Origin: Pararhizobium arenae
GTDB taxonomy: Bacteria > Pseudomonadota > Alphaproteobacteria > Rhizobiales > Rhizobiaceae
Assembly (NCBI RefSeq): GCF_001931685.1
Contig: NZ_MOOY01000001.1
Coordinates: forward strand, 434,001-498,000
DNA length: 64,000 nucleotides
Direction of reading: 5' to 3'
In this document: piece after piece, positions 9,286 through 18,354 of the stretch
Layout of the letters: each line of letters opens with the position of its first letter
How positions within the stretch are numbered: the first letter of the stretch is position 1
The notes under the pieces: model-generated
Told to the model about the DNA's origin: nothing
Databases searched by the model: none
What the model saw: only the letters and a program-made list of their open reading frames with translations
Program-made: the position numbers and the translations under genes

Positions 9286-9945
9286 ATGACCAGCAATCTT
9301 TACCGCGGAGCGATCAGGCCCCCCGGTTTCATTCTTGCCGGCGGGCTTTCGTCCCGTATGGGCACACCCAAGGCGCTCGTGCGGCTAGGAGGTGTAACCC
9401 TGCTCGAGCGCGTTGCCACCCGGCTTTCACCACAGGTATCGAGGCTGCATCTCAACTGGAACGGGGATGTTCCTCCAAGTGGTCTTGCTGGATTCGAGCC
9501 GATATCAGACGAAACGGGAGGCCACGCCGGACCGCTTGCCGGTATCCTGACGGCCATGCGCCACGTCGCGCGTGTCTATCCCGAGACGAGCCATGTGGTG
9601 ACTGTTCCCATTGATGCTCCGTTCTTCCCGCTTGATCTCGTGGCCTCTCTCGAAGCGGGCCTCAAGGGTGCGGATGACATTGCCATCGCTTTCTCTCGAG
9701 ATGTCATGCACCCCGTCTTCGGCCTTTGGCCCGTTTCCATCACCGATGATCTTGCTGATTTTCTGATGAGAGATGAGAAGCGGCGGGTGCGGTCGTTCAT
9801 TGAAAGGCACACCATGCGAAGGATCGACTTTCCCATCGGCGATGCCGCCGGAGAAGAGCTTGATCCCTTCGTCAACGTGAATACGCCGCAGGAGCTTGCC
9901 GATGTCGAGCAAATGCTTGTCGGAGAAAGGAAAGCTGCGCCATGA
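9286..9945 (+). CDS. mobA: Molybdenum cofactor guanylyltransferase MobA
   Basis: A 219-residue nucleotidyltransferase that adds GMP to molybdopterin to form the MGD cofactor of DMSO-reductase-family enzymes. It has the NTP-binding signature ILAGGLSSRMG-x-PKA near residue 20, a conserved GPLAGILTAM region and the PIDAPFFP metal-binding segment. ATG at 9286 is chosen over 9256 because of the GGAAGAGG site directly upstream. It overlaps mobB by 4 bp (ATGA), showing translational coupling. Together with moaA at 18.4-19.4 kb it belongs to molybdenum cofactor synthesis. Confidence 0.92.
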   Translation: MTSNLYRGAIRPPGFILAGGLSSRMGTPKALVRLGGVTLLERVATRLSPQVSRLHLNWNGDVPPSGLAGFEPISDETGGHAGPLAGILTAMRHVARVYPETSHVVTVPIDAPFFPLDLVASLEAGLKGADDIAIAFSRDVMHPVFGLWPVSITDDLADFLMRDEKRRVRSFIERHTMRRIDFPIGDAAGEELDPFVNVNTPQELADVEQMLVGERKAAP

Positions 9946-10478
9946 CACAACCCAAGGTCTTCGGCATCGCGGGCTGGAAAAATTCGGGTAAGACCGGGCT
10001 TGCCGTTCGCCTTGTCGCAGAGCTCACGCGCCGAAGCTATCGCGTCTCGACCGTCAAGCACGCGCATCATGACTTCGACATCGATAAGGTCGGAGCCGAC
10101 AGCTATCGCCATCGGCAGGCCGGGGCACATGAGGTAACGATCGTTTCCGGAACCCGCTATGCCATCATGCATGAGCTGCGCGGCGCTCCGGAGCCGAGTT
10201 TTGACGAAATTCTGTCCCGTCTCGCTCCGTGCGATCTGGTGCTGATCGAAGGTTACAAACGCGAACCGATACCAAAGATCGAGGCGCGCCGGTTGGAATC
10301 CGCCAATCGTGAGCCGCTTGCGCCGACCGATCCCCACATCCTGGCCATCGCCGCCGATCATGCGGTGACCGATACGACACTTGCCGTTTTCGATCTCGAC
10401 GACACCGAAAGCATCGCTGATTTTGTCGAGCGCGTGACGGGGCTTCAAAATCCCTTACGAAATAGCAACGATCTCTAA
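9942..10478 (+). CDS. mobB: Molybdopterin-guanine dinucleotide biosynthesis protein MobB
   Basis: A 178-residue GTP-binding protein with the Walker A loop GWKNSGKTGL near the N-terminus. It also has the family segments STVKHAHHDFDID, DSYRHRQAGA and LVLIEGYK. MobB is an accessory factor that stimulates MGD formation with MobA. The start overlaps the mobA stop. Its 3' end overlaps the 3' end of the convergent GreA-like gene by 24 bp. Confidence 0.92.
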   Translation: MTQPKVFGIAGWKNSGKTGLAVRLVAELTRRSYRVSTVKHAHHDFDIDKVGADSYRHRQAGAHEVTIVSGTRYAIMHELRGAPEPSFDEILSRLAPCDLVLIEGYKREPIPKIEARRLESANREPLAPTDPHILAIAADHAVTDTTLAVFDLDDTESIADFVERVTGLQNPLRNSNDL

Positions 10479-10937
10479 CTCGTGGCCGGAAACAGTCACG
10501 ACATCGCCCACAGCCTTGCCTATCAGCAATCGCGCCACGGGTGAGACGTAGGAGATCGAGCCCTGCTTCGGGTCGGCCTCATCCTCGCCGACGATCCGGT
10601 AGGTCTGAACGCGCCCGTCATCGCGGCTGAAGGTCACGGTGCTTCCGAAGGCTACCACATCCGTTGTTGTGGGAGCCGGCATGAGTTGGGCGGTGCGCAC
10701 CCGTTCCGAATAATATCGCAGATCGCGGGCGGGACCGGCCGCTTGCCGACGCCGTTCGTTGATGTCTTCGATGGAATTGGTGGCCTCATAGGCTTGCCTT
10801 GCCGCGTGCAATTGCTGCTCCAGTGCCTTGACGCCCGCTTCGGTCACGAGGTTGGGATGCTGAGAAATCGGCCGGTCCGGCAGCTGGGTTTCCGCTGCCG
10901 TTTCAGCGCTTTCCTCTTTGACGAATGCGACGCTCAC
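10455..10937 (-). CDS. GreA/GreB-family transcription elongation factor
   Basis: A 160-residue protein. The N-terminal half is helical (about residues 25-85) and the C-terminal half is a GreA/GreB FKBP-like domain, recognisable from VVAFGSTVTF, YRIVGEDEADP and SPVARLLIGKAVGD. Such factors bind the RNA polymerase secondary channel and stimulate cleavage of stalled transcripts. A GTG start at 10937 fits best, with GGGAG 8 bp upstream. The coiled-coil tip lacks the usual acidic pair arrangement of classical GreA, so it may be a paralogue with altered activity. Confidence 0.83.
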   Translation of the reverse strand: MSVAFVKEESAETAAETQLPDRPISQHPNLVTEAGVKALEQQLHAARQAYEATNSIEDINERRRQAAGPARDLRYYSERVRTAQLMPAPTTTDVVAFGSTVTFSRDDGRVQTYRIVGEDEADPKQGSISYVSPVARLLIGKAVGDVVTVSGHELEIVAIS

Positions 10938-11045
10938 TTCTTCACTCCCAGAGCAACGGTTGATCATCATCCTATATGGGATCGAACGAGCGGATTGTCA
11001 CCCTCGCGGGTACGCTCGGCTGCAACGACGGAAGGTCAAACGACA

Positions 11046-11071
11046 ACAGCCCGGCATATCGGCCGGGCTGT
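11046..11071 (-). terminator. Probable terminator after the OmpA-domain gene
   Basis: A perfect 10-bp stem (11046-11055 / 11062-11071) with a 6-nt loop lies 34 bp downstream of the OmpA-domain gene stop. The T-richness after the stem on the minus strand is only moderate (TTGTCGTTTG). Confidence 0.6.
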
Positions 11072-11104
11072 CCTTAGCTGTATTTTAGACCTGTGGCAGC
11101 CGGA

Positions 11105-13198
11105 TCAGTTCTGAGCGACCGGGCGTACCAGCGGCGTTACGCGGCGGATCGTGACGCGGCGGTTTTCCTGTTCCGGACCATCGGTGCGGATCTTCAGGTA
11201 CCGTTCGCCATACCCTTGGGTGACCAGGTTTTCCGGCGGGATGTCATAGACCTCCGTCAGCAGGGATGCGACCGATTCCGCACGCTCGTCTGACAGGATG
11301 AGGTTCGAGTTATCCGAACCGACGGCATCCGTGTGACCTTCGATCAGGAAGGTTTCGCCGGGGTCTTTGTCGATCACTTCCAGCATCGCGTCGGCGACCT
11401 TGCGCAGTGTTCTTGCCTGCGACATCGGCACTTCGGCGCTGCCGGTGGCGAAGGTCACGGTGTCGAGATCGATACGGCGAACCTTGTCGCGGATGCGGGC
11501 CGAGTTGCGAACTTCATCGATCGTATAGGTCCGTTCGACCTGCTCGACCGGCGGCTCGGCAAGGAACTCGTAGTAGTCGCGATCGGGCTGGCTGGACGTA
11601 TCGATGATGTAGTCCTGAACCGGTACGCGCAGGCGCATCGGAGGCAGATCCTCACCGACGTCCACCATCGGCGGGCGAGGGCCTTCATCGGCTTCCGGCG
11701 CATAGATCATCAGGTATTCACGACCATCGCGATCGATGCGCGAGCGCTGAACGATATCGCCGTAGCGGTTATAGATCGTGACGACCCGGACACCGTCTCC
11801 GCGCTCGATAATCTCACGGGTGCGGCCGCGCGGCAGTTCTTCATAGTAGGTTTCGCGGGCATCCCGACGCAGGCGCGGACGATCGTCGCTTCTGACGATG
11901 ATCTGGTCGCCGAAATCGATAACCGTGCGGTTGTTGCGGCCTTCCTCGATGCGCGGACGCTCGCGATTGTTGCCGGTGATGGCATCGATCAGATCGGGCA
12001 GGCCGAATTCCGGTACGTCGTCGATGCGGCGACCGCGTTCGTTAATCGCTTCTCCGAGTTCTTCGCGGGTCGGACGGCGGTCACGGCGATTGGCCTGTGC
12101 TTCGGCATCCGACTTCGGCACCTCGACATTTTCTTCCTCGGCGCGGGCACGCTCGCGTTGGGTGCGACGGCGTTCGCGGGCTTCGTTGCCGCCGCGATTG
12201 TCGGCGTCCTTGTCGCTGTCGAGAACCGCTGCGCCGTTATCGGCCGGCAGGACCACGGTTTCGTCGGTCTTGGACGGATCGCGTGCGATCTCCTCCTTCT
12301 CCGCTTCCGTGCGTGTGTCCGTCACCTCGGGTACCGGCTGGCGGCGATCGCGGGGCCTGCGACCGTCCGCAGCATCCTCGCCTTCGACTGCCGGGCGCAA
12401 CTCTCCATCAGTCGCAGGCGCGGCTTCATCCACGGCGGGCTGCTCTTCACTCTGCTCAGCCTGCTTGCGCCGCTCTTCACGCGCCTTGCGGCGACGCTCC
12501 TCGGCTGCCTTTGTCGCATCATCTTCACCAGCAGGCGTCGCTTCGTCGGTTGCAGGCTGCTGTGTTTCTTCGGCTGCGGGCGCCTGTTGCTGCTGCTCTT
12601 CGGCCTGCTGGCGCTGGCGCCGCTCTTCACGTGCCTTCCGGCGACGTTCTTCGACGGCCTGTTCGGCGTCATCGTTCTGAGCAGGCTCAGCCTGTGCAGG
12701 CTGTTCTTCCGCGGCAGGCTGCTCTTCCTGCTGCTGTTCGGCGTTTTCCCGGCGACGGCGCGGGCGCTCCTGCTGCTGTTCCTCGGCCGGCTTGGCCTCT
12801 GGCTGCGGCTCTGCCTGCTGCTCGGCGTCGCTCTGTTTGCGGCGGCGCGGCTTCTCCTGCGGTTCTTCCACCGGCTGCGCCTCGGGTTCGGCGCGCTGCT
12901 CGGGCTGCGCTTCCTGCTGCTGCTCGGCATCGCGCTGCTTGCGACGGCGCGGCGATTCTTCCTGCTGCTCTTCCGCGGGCTGGGCCTCCTGGGGCTGCTC
13001 CTCGGCCTGTTCGCGCTGCTTGCGGCGCTTGCGCAGCAGTTCTTCCGGAACCTGTTCACCGTCCGGCGCCTGGATGCTTTCTTCCTGCGCGACCTCGAAG
13101 GATTTCTTCAGGCTTTCGGCGAGCGCCGGTTCGAAAGCAAGGGAGACGGACAGGACCGGGAAGGCCACCGTGGCAAATAGTCTCGTTCGCTTGATCAT
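11105..13198 (-). CDS. Large OmpA-family protein with Glu/Gln/Arg-rich low-complexity region
   Basis: A 697-residue exported protein. A signal peptide ends near residue 28 (PALAES). Residues about 45-300 are extremely rich in Q, E, R and A, with approximate repeats such as PRRRKQ-x-DAEQQ (three copies) and EERRRKAREERR (two copies). A charged middle section follows. The last 120 residues form an OmpA-like peptidoglycan-binding domain (FATGSAEVP, EGHTDAVGSDNSNL, LSDERAESV, GYGERY). It probably sits in the periplasm or outer membrane and grips the cell wall through the C-terminal domain. Similar proteins are common in Rhizobiales; the role of the low-complexity part is unknown. Confidence 0.88.
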   Translation of the reverse strand: MIKRTRLFATVAFPVLSVSLAFEPALAESLKKSFEVAQEESIQAPDGEQVPEELLRKRRKQREQAEEQPQEAQPAEEQQEESPRRRKQRDAEQQQEAQPEQRAEPEAQPVEEPQEKPRRRKQSDAEQQAEPQPEAKPAEEQQQERPRRRRENAEQQQEEQPAAEEQPAQAEPAQNDDAEQAVEERRRKAREERRQRQQAEEQQQQAPAAEETQQPATDEATPAGEDDATKAAEERRRKAREERRKQAEQSEEQPAVDEAAPATDGELRPAVEGEDAADGRRPRDRRQPVPEVTDTRTEAEKEEIARDPSKTDETVVLPADNGAAVLDSDKDADNRGGNEARERRRTQRERARAEEENVEVPKSDAEAQANRRDRRPTREELGEAINERGRRIDDVPEFGLPDLIDAITGNNRERPRIEEGRNNRTVIDFGDQIIVRSDDRPRLRRDARETYYEELPRGRTREIIERGDGVRVVTIYNRYGDIVQRSRIDRDGREYLMIYAPEADEGPRPPMVDVGEDLPPMRLRVPVQDYIIDTSSQPDRDYYEFLAEPPVEQVERTYTIDEVRNSARIRDKVRRIDLDTVTFATGSAEVPMSQARTLRKVADAMLEVIDKDPGETFLIEGHTDAVGSDNSNLILSDERAESVASLLTEVYDIPPENLVTQGYGERYLKIRTDGPEQENRRVTIRRVTPLVRPVAQN

Positions 13199-13560
13199 GG
13201 TATTTCCTCCGTCTCGTTCAGCCGTCAGGGGTGACCTTGGTCACCGACGCGGCCCTAAGTTTTCTGCAGTCTGCCTGCGAAGATCCTATGAAATGACGAC
13301 ACAGGCACCGAGTTCCCAAATGTTTTAGAAAAGGCTGGATTAACTCGCGATGAATGCGTCGTTCATCGAAGGCTGAGATAGGCGTCGCATTTGCTTCGGC
13401 TAGCGGCATTCATCAAAAATCACTGACATACCCCTGTTTTCCTGTTGATTTTTGCTGATGAAGCGTAGGAATATCCCTCCAGACCAGCCCAAGAGAGGCC
13501 GGGACTATCGACATCCGAACACAAGAAAAAATCGGATGTTCGCCAACAGAGAGGATCAAA
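13199..13560. other. Intergenic region upstream of the amino acid binding protein
   Basis: A 362-bp gap between divergent genes that must hold both promoters. No gene is seen. It includes a perfect 7-bp inverted repeat (CGATGAA, 7-nt spacer, TTCATCG) at 13348-13368, which could be an operator or a weak hairpin. Confidence 0.45.
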
Positions 13561-14343
13561 ATGCGTATCTCCAAACGTTTCGCCGGCGCCATTTCGGCTG
13601 CCGTTTTCGCGCTGATGGCAACGTCTGCCATGGCTGAAGGCGAAAAGATCGTCATCGGAACGGAAGGCGCCTATCCGCCCTTCAACAACCTCGAAGCCGA
13701 CGGCACCCTGACCGGCTTCGACATCGATATCGCCAAGGCGCTCTGCGAGGAAATGAAGGCTGATTGCACCTTCGTCACCCAGGATTGGGACGGCATCATT
13801 CCCGCCCTGATCGCCAAGAAATTTGACGCGATCATCGCCTCGATGTCGATCACGCCCGAGCGCAAGGAAAAGGTCGATTTCACCAACAAATACTACAACA
13901 CCGGCCCGGCGATCGTCGTGCCGAAGGATTCGACCCTGACAGAAGCGACGGAAGCCGCGCTGGAAGGCAAGACGCTCGGCGCCCAGGGCTCCACCACGCA
14001 TTCGAACTATGCCGAAGCGCATATGTCGAAGTCCGAACTTAAGCTCTACCCGACCTCGGAAGAGTACAAGCTCGACATCGCCAACGGCCGTATCGATGGT
14101 GTCATCGACGATATCGTCGTTCTGTCGGAATGGCTGAAGACCGAAGACGGCGCCTGCTGCAAGCTGCTCGGCGCTCTGCCGATCGATCCGGTCATCAACG
14201 GCGAAGGCGCCGGCATCGCCGTGCGCAAGGGCGACGACGCGTTGCGTGAAAAGTTCAATGCTGCGATCGACGCCATCCGCGCCAACGGCAAGTACAAGGA
14301 AATCAACGACAAGTACTTCGGCTTCGACGTCTACGGCGGCTGA
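13561..14343 (+). CDS. Polar amino acid ABC transporter, periplasmic binding protein
   Basis: A 260-residue solute-binding protein of the family 3 (HisJ/ArgT) type. The signal peptide ends at AMA-EG (about residue 24). The core shows GTEGAYPPFN, GFDIDIAKALCEEM and SMSITPERKEKVDF, typical of lysine/arginine/ornithine or octopine/nopaline binding proteins. It captures basic or related amino acids and delivers them to the permeases encoded just downstream. A GAGAGGATCAAA site precedes the start. No ATPase gene is present in this cluster, so the ATPase must be encoded elsewhere. Confidence 0.93.
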   Translation: MRISKRFAGAISAAVFALMATSAMAEGEKIVIGTEGAYPPFNNLEADGTLTGFDIDIAKALCEEMKADCTFVTQDWDGIIPALIAKKFDAIIASMSITPERKEKVDFTNKYYNTGPAIVVPKDSTLTEATEAALEGKTLGAQGSTTHSNYAEAHMSKSELKLYPTSEEYKLDIANGRIDGVIDDIVVLSEWLKTEDGACCKLLGALPIDPVINGEGAGIAVRKGDDALREKFNAAIDAIRANGKYKEINDKYFGFDVYGG

Positions 14344-14400
14344 TATCCCCGGTGGCCTGAGTGGTTTTCCCTGCAAAGCGGCTCAAGGCTAGTGAAATAC

Positions 14401-14433
14401 AACGGCGGGAGGGTTGTTCTCCCGCCGTTTTTG
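14401..14433 (+). terminator. Intra-operon terminator/attenuator after the binding-protein gene
   Basis: A perfect 11-bp stem (14401-14411 / 14419-14429) is followed by TTTTTG. It separates the binding-protein gene from the first permease gene. Partial termination here would give more binding protein than permease, as in other periplasmic ABC systems. Confidence 0.8.
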
Positions 14434-14557
14434 ATTGAAAAGAAGCGAATAAGAAGAAGCTCAAAGACTTCTCGGGCATGTCGCGGGGCCGGCATGCGAA
14501 AAACAATGGCTGAAGCGCCATAAACGCTTCGGTCGCTTCGAAGGGGAACAATCAGGC

Positions 14558-15361
14558 ATGAGCGGAATTTTTGCCGCCCTATTTTCAGCCGTATCCTGGC
14601 TCGGATCGGTCATCGACCCCTTGTGCGGGCCGATCAGTATCTTCAGACTTTTCGGTTCCGGTACGCTTCTCGCCTGCAGTGATGCGGGCTGGGGCGATGA
14701 GATCGCCTATGGTTTCGGAATCACGGCCTCGCTTGCGATCTGCACTCTACCTGTCGGCCTCATCTTCGGTTTCTTCATCGCGCTGGCGAAGCAATCCGAG
14801 GACAAGTCGCTTCGGCTTGCGGCCAATATCTACACGACGATCTTTCGCGGCCTGCCGGAACTGTTGACGCTGTTCATCGTCTATTATGGCCTGCAGATCC
14901 TTGCCCAGCGCGCGCTCGCGTCCGTGGGATATGACGGCCAGGTCGAGATCAATGCCTTTATTGCCGGCATGTTCGCACTCGGCGTCGTTTTCTCGGCCTA
15001 TTGCTCCGAAGTGTTGCTGTCGGCGTTCAAGGCGATCCCGCACGGGCAATATGAAGCCGGTGACGCGCTTGGTTTACACCGCGGCAAGACCATGCGGCTC
15101 ATCATCATTCCGCAACTCGTGCGTATCGCGCTTCCGGGGCTTGGCAATCTCTGGATGGCCTTGCTCAAGGATACGGCCCTGGTGTCGGTCATCGGCCTGC
15201 CGGACATCCTGCGCCAGACCGGCATTGCAGCCCGTGTCAGCAAGCAGGCTTTCGAGTTCTTCGGGGTCGCCTGCCTGCTGTTCCTCATTCTCGCGATGGT
15301 CTCGTCCATCGTCTTCGCAATGCTCGAACGTTGGGCGAAACGGTCGGAGGTTGCCCGATGA
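14558..15361 (+). CDS. Polar amino acid ABC transporter permease (HisQ-like)
   Basis: A 267-residue inner-membrane permease with five to six hydrophobic segments. The EAA loop (YEAGDALGLHRGKTMRLIIIPQ, about residues 165-188) contacts the ATPase. The TIFRGLPELLTLF segment is typical of HisQ/ArtQ-type permeases for polar amino acids. Its stop overlaps the start of the second permease (ATGA at 15358-15361), indicating translational coupling. Confidence 0.92.
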   Translation: MSGIFAALFSAVSWLGSVIDPLCGPISIFRLFGSGTLLACSDAGWGDEIAYGFGITASLAICTLPVGLIFGFFIALAKQSEDKSLRLAANIYTTIFRGLPELLTLFIVYYGLQILAQRALASVGYDGQVEINAFIAGMFALGVVFSAYCSEVLLSAFKAIPHGQYEAGDALGLHRGKTMRLIIIPQLVRIALPGLGNLWMALLKDTALVSVIGLPDILRQTGIAARVSKQAFEFFGVACLLFLILAMVSSIVFAMLERWAKRSEVAR

Positions 15362-16188
15362 GTGTGATCGAAACCTTGCTGCCGCCGCAGCCTGCGCCGC
15401 CGGAAGTTGTCAAGCCCTACACCGTCCAACGCCTGATCGGCCGGATCGTTCTGGGTGTCTGGCTCGCCGCCGCCGTCGGCGTCTTCATGATCGTCGTCGA
15501 TGGCTGGGATCCGGCGAAATTCGAAAAATACGGACCGAGTTTCATCTCCGGCCTCGGCGTGACGCTGCTCCTGGTGGGCTGTTCGGTGTCGTTGGGCGCA
15601 TTGATCTCGCTGCCGCTCGCCTTTGCGCGCATGTCGAAGAACAAAGTTCTGTCGTGGTTTGCTTACGCCTATGTTTACTTCTTCCGCGGCACGCCGCTCA
15701 TCACCCAGCTATTCCTCGTTTACTATGGTCTTGGCAGTTTCAGGCCGGAATTGCAGTCGGTGGGGCTGTGGTGGTTCTTCCGCGACGCCTGGAACTGTGC
15801 GCTGCTGACCTTCACGCTGAACACTGCGGCCTATCAGGCGGAAATCCTGCGTGGTGCGATCGAGAGCGTGCCGCGTGGCCAGCGAGAGGGGGCCGCCGCG
15901 CTTGGACTGCCATCTCAGATCGCGTTCTTCAAGGTGATCCTGCCGCAGGCGATGATCGTGGCGCTGCGCCCCTACGGCAACGAGATCATCCTGATGATCA
16001 AGGGTTCCGCCATCGTCGCGATCGTTACCGTCTTCGACCTGATGGGCGAGACGCGCCGGGCCTTCTCGCGCACCTTCGACTACCAGATGTACATCTGGGC
16101 GGCGATCCTTTACCTGATCATGGTCGAGATTTTGCGCAATCTCTGGGCCTGGCTGGAAGAGCGTTTGACCCGCCACCTGAAGCGCTGA
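15358..16188 (+). CDS. Polar amino acid ABC transporter permease (HisM-like)
   Basis: A 276-residue permease, partner of the preceding gene in a heterodimeric channel. The family segment FFRGTPLITQLFLVYYG and an EAA loop (REGAAALGLPSQIAFFKVILPQ) are clear. ATG at 15358 overlaps the previous stop by 4 bp. The N-terminal 30 residues are proline-rich and cytoplasmic. A hairpin 11 bp after the stop probably ends the operon. Confidence 0.92.
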   Translation: MSVIETLLPPQPAPPEVVKPYTVQRLIGRIVLGVWLAAAVGVFMIVVDGWDPAKFEKYGPSFISGLGVTLLLVGCSVSLGALISLPLAFARMSKNKVLSWFAYAYVYFFRGTPLITQLFLVYYGLGSFRPELQSVGLWWFFRDAWNCALLTFTLNTAAYQAEILRGAIESVPRGQREGAAALGLPSQIAFFKVILPQAMIVALRPYGNEIILMIKGSAIVAIVTVFDLMGETRRAFSRTFDYQMYIWAAILYLIMVEILRNLWAWLEERLTRHLKR

Positions 16189-16198
16189 CTTGAGGATC

Positions 16199-16226
16199 GA
16201 CGGCAACCGCGGAAAGGGTTGCCGTC
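16199..16226 (+). terminator. Likely terminator of the amino acid ABC operon
   Basis: A perfect 10-bp stem (16199-16208 / 16217-16226) follows the second permease stop. It has only a weak T-rich tail (GCTTATC), so it may be inefficient or need Rho. Confidence 0.55.
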
Positions 16227-16327
16227 GCTTATCATCGGTGCAAACTCGCAGTGGTGCATTAGCAACTAATTAACCACTCCAGTCGTTTTCTTATAGGGAC
16301 CATCACTCCACAGGATGAGAGGTCACC

Positions 16328-16594
16328 ATGACAAACGACTTGGAACTGCAGATGAAGGGATACGGCATTACGACTGCCGAAATCCTCTACCGCATGCCCG
16401 ATCACCAGACCTTGCTGCAGAGTTTCATATGGCAGCACTACGATCTGGCGCCCGAGTTTCCCGAAATGAAGAGTTTTCTGAAATTCTGGCGCGAGACGCT
16501 GGATGGTCCGCTGCATTCGGTGCGCTTCGTCCACCGCAAGCTGATCTCAGCCTCCGACTGGCGCGCGCTTCAGGGCGAGTTCATCATCAACTGA
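16328..16594 (+). CDS. Usg-family protein
   Basis: An 88-residue protein matching the alphaproteobacterial Usg family, named for an open frame near trp genes. Features include YGITTAEILYRMPDH, PEFPEMKSFLKFW, and a C-terminal LISASDWRALQGEF. The function is unknown. It stands alone between the ABC operon and a convergent gene, with a GATGAGAGG site upstream. It is small, soluble and probably cytoplasmic. Confidence 0.85.
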   Translation: MTNDLELQMKGYGITTAEILYRMPDHQTLLQSFIWQHYDLAPEFPEMKSFLKFWRETLDGPLHSVRFVHRKLISASDWRALQGEFIIN

Positions 16595-16640
16595 ATTGAA
16601 GGCGCTGCCAGCGGTTCGACGGAAGACGAGTGCCGCTTCT

Positions 16641-17366
16641 TCAAACGTGCACTTCGCCATGGGCAAGTTCGCCTTCGCCCGGTTCGCGGTGAAATGCGCC
16701 GTAGGTGAGCACGGCGTAGAACGCGGCGACCGCGATCAGGACGGGCCAACCCGAAAGAGGCCCAAGGTTGGCATTGGCGGCGATATCGCCCAGTTCCCGG
16801 ACGAATTTTCCGGGGCTGTCGTCGGGCTGAAGCGCGGGCGCTGAAATCTTCAAGCCCCAGGCCAGAAGCAGGATCAGATACATCCAGTAGTAGTTGCGCC
16901 GGAGGCGCCGGCAAATCGCCTCGCGGTAACTCATGAGGAAAGCCGGTTTCTTCAGGCTTGCGGCAATCGGGGTCGCCCAGTCGGCGCTGAAGGTGCCCTG
17001 GGGGCTGAGCATCTGGGCGAAGTAACCTCGCTCCATCTGACGAACGCGGGCGCGATAAACGTCGAAGAAGCGATAGCGGCGGGCTTCAATGTAGAGCAAC
17101 AGCGAAACCAGCAGCATGGCGAACAGAAGAACGCTGTGATGGGACATGGGCGTGGACAGCGAAACGGAGAGCAGCGCGGCGACGACGGTGATCGCCCAGT
17201 TTGACGTTCGATCGATCCGGTCCCGCCACCCGGCCATGCGACCCATCTCGCCGCGATAATAGTGAGCCAGCACTGTCAGCGTTTCCGATGATGTCACGGG
17301 CAGCGGCGGGCTTTTGGGATCGGAATTCTCTTGGATCAGTCCTCTTGGGTTGAGCTCCAGAGCCAT
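16641..17366 (-). CDS. DUF2270 domain-containing membrane protein
   Basis: A 241-residue protein of the DUF2270 family, recognisable by HYYRGEMGRMAGWRDR, the RTSNWAITVVAAL helix, YIEARRYRFFDVYRARVRQME and a GYFAQML segment. Four hydrophobic helices are predicted (about 70-85, 90-108, 155-175 and 205-222). The role is unknown. It is transcribed divergently from the methyltransferase gene. Confidence 0.8.
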   Translation of the reverse strand: MALELNPRGLIQENSDPKSPPLPVTSSETLTVLAHYYRGEMGRMAGWRDRIDRTSNWAITVVAALLSVSLSTPMSHHSVLLFAMLLVSLLLYIEARRYRFFDVYRARVRQMERGYFAQMLSPQGTFSADWATPIAASLKKPAFLMSYREAICRRLRRNYYWMYLILLLAWGLKISAPALQPDDSPGKFVRELGDIAANANLGPLSGWPVLIAVAAFYAVLTYGAFHREPGEGELAHGEVHV

Positions 17367-17504
17367 GGCGGTTCCTCCGAGATTTTGTTGTTTCGCGCAT
17401 CATGCGCCTGATTATATCGACCGCAAACGTCTTTTTGCCGGCAGACAGTACCGCTTGTCGCCTTTGCAATTGCCAAAAAAACCTCTGCGCCGTAAATACC
17501 GCCT

Positions 17505-18329
17505 ATGAAGAAGATCGACGAAGAAGCGCTTGCCGAAGCCTATAATCGTGCGCTTGCCCTGGAGAAATCCGGAGATATCGACGCTGCGGTCAAGGCCTAT
17601 GAGGAGGTTCTGTCCATAGATCCGGAGGATCACGGCGGTGCTGCCGTGCGTATCGCTTCGATGGGCCGCGGCGAGACACCCGACAAGGCGCCGGACGCCT
17701 ATGTGGCGACGCTCTTCGATCAGCATGCCGAAGTGTTCGAAGACGTCCTCGTCGAGCAGTTGCACTATCATGTGCCGATGATGGTACGTCAGCGCCTGCA
17801 GTCGCTTGTGAAGGAGCCGTTCGCCAAGCTTCTCGATCTTGGGTGCGGCACAGGTCTGACCGGTGGCGCGCTGCGCGATATGGCTGACGACATCACCGGG
17901 GTCGATCTTTCCGAAAACATGGTCGAGATTGCCCATGACAAGGATGTCTACGACACCCTCTATGTCGCCGAGGTGGTCGATTACCTCGAAGACAATGATG
18001 ACGGTCCGTTCGACCTGATCACGGCGACCGACGTGCTCCCCTATCTCGGCGGACTGGAAGGCATGTTCTTCGGTGTTGCGGAAAACATGACGCCCGGCGG
18101 TCTGTTCGTCTTTTCCAGCGAAACCCTGCCGGATGAGGCTTTCGCGGGCCGGGCGTTCATGGTCGGACCGCACCAGCGCTTTGCCCATGCCCGCAGCTAT
18201 GTTGAAAAACGTCTTCAGGAAATCGGCTTCGAGACGATCGATGTGACCGACATCACCGTGCGCCTCGAAGAAGGCGAGCCGATCGCCGGCCATCTGGTGG
18301 TCGCACGTTTCCTGGGCGATAAAGCCTGA
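17505..18329 (+). CDS. TPR-containing class I SAM-dependent methyltransferase
   Basis: A 274-residue protein. Residues about 7-42 form one to two tetratricopeptide-like repeats (AEAYNRALALEKSGDIDAA). A class I methyltransferase domain follows with motif I LLDLGCGTGL at 109-118 and ITGVDLSENMVEIA as the acidic-loop region. The acceptor substrate is unknown. Similar proteins are usually annotated as methyltransferase type 11 or 12. It converges with moaA, and a 9-bp GC-rich hairpin (18345-18365) lies between the stops. Confidence 0.85.
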   Translation: MKKIDEEALAEAYNRALALEKSGDIDAAVKAYEEVLSIDPEDHGGAAVRIASMGRGETPDKAPDAYVATLFDQHAEVFEDVLVEQLHYHVPMMVRQRLQSLVKEPFAKLLDLGCGTGLTGGALRDMADDITGVDLSENMVEIAHDKDVYDTLYVAEVVDYLEDNDDGPFDLITATDVLPYLGGLEGMFFGVAENMTPGGLFVFSSETLPDEAFAGRAFMVGPHQRFAHARSYVEKRLQEIGFETIDVTDITVRLEEGEPIAGHLVVARFLGDKA

Positions 18330-18354
18330 TTTCTTTTGCTGATGCCGGCGGCTG

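Noticed and set aside
11333-13194. Long plus-strand open frames opposite the OmpA-domain gene
   Set aside because: They are antisense to the Q/E/R-rich coding region, and their Leu/Arg- or Pro/Ala-rich translations are what such codons give on the other strand.
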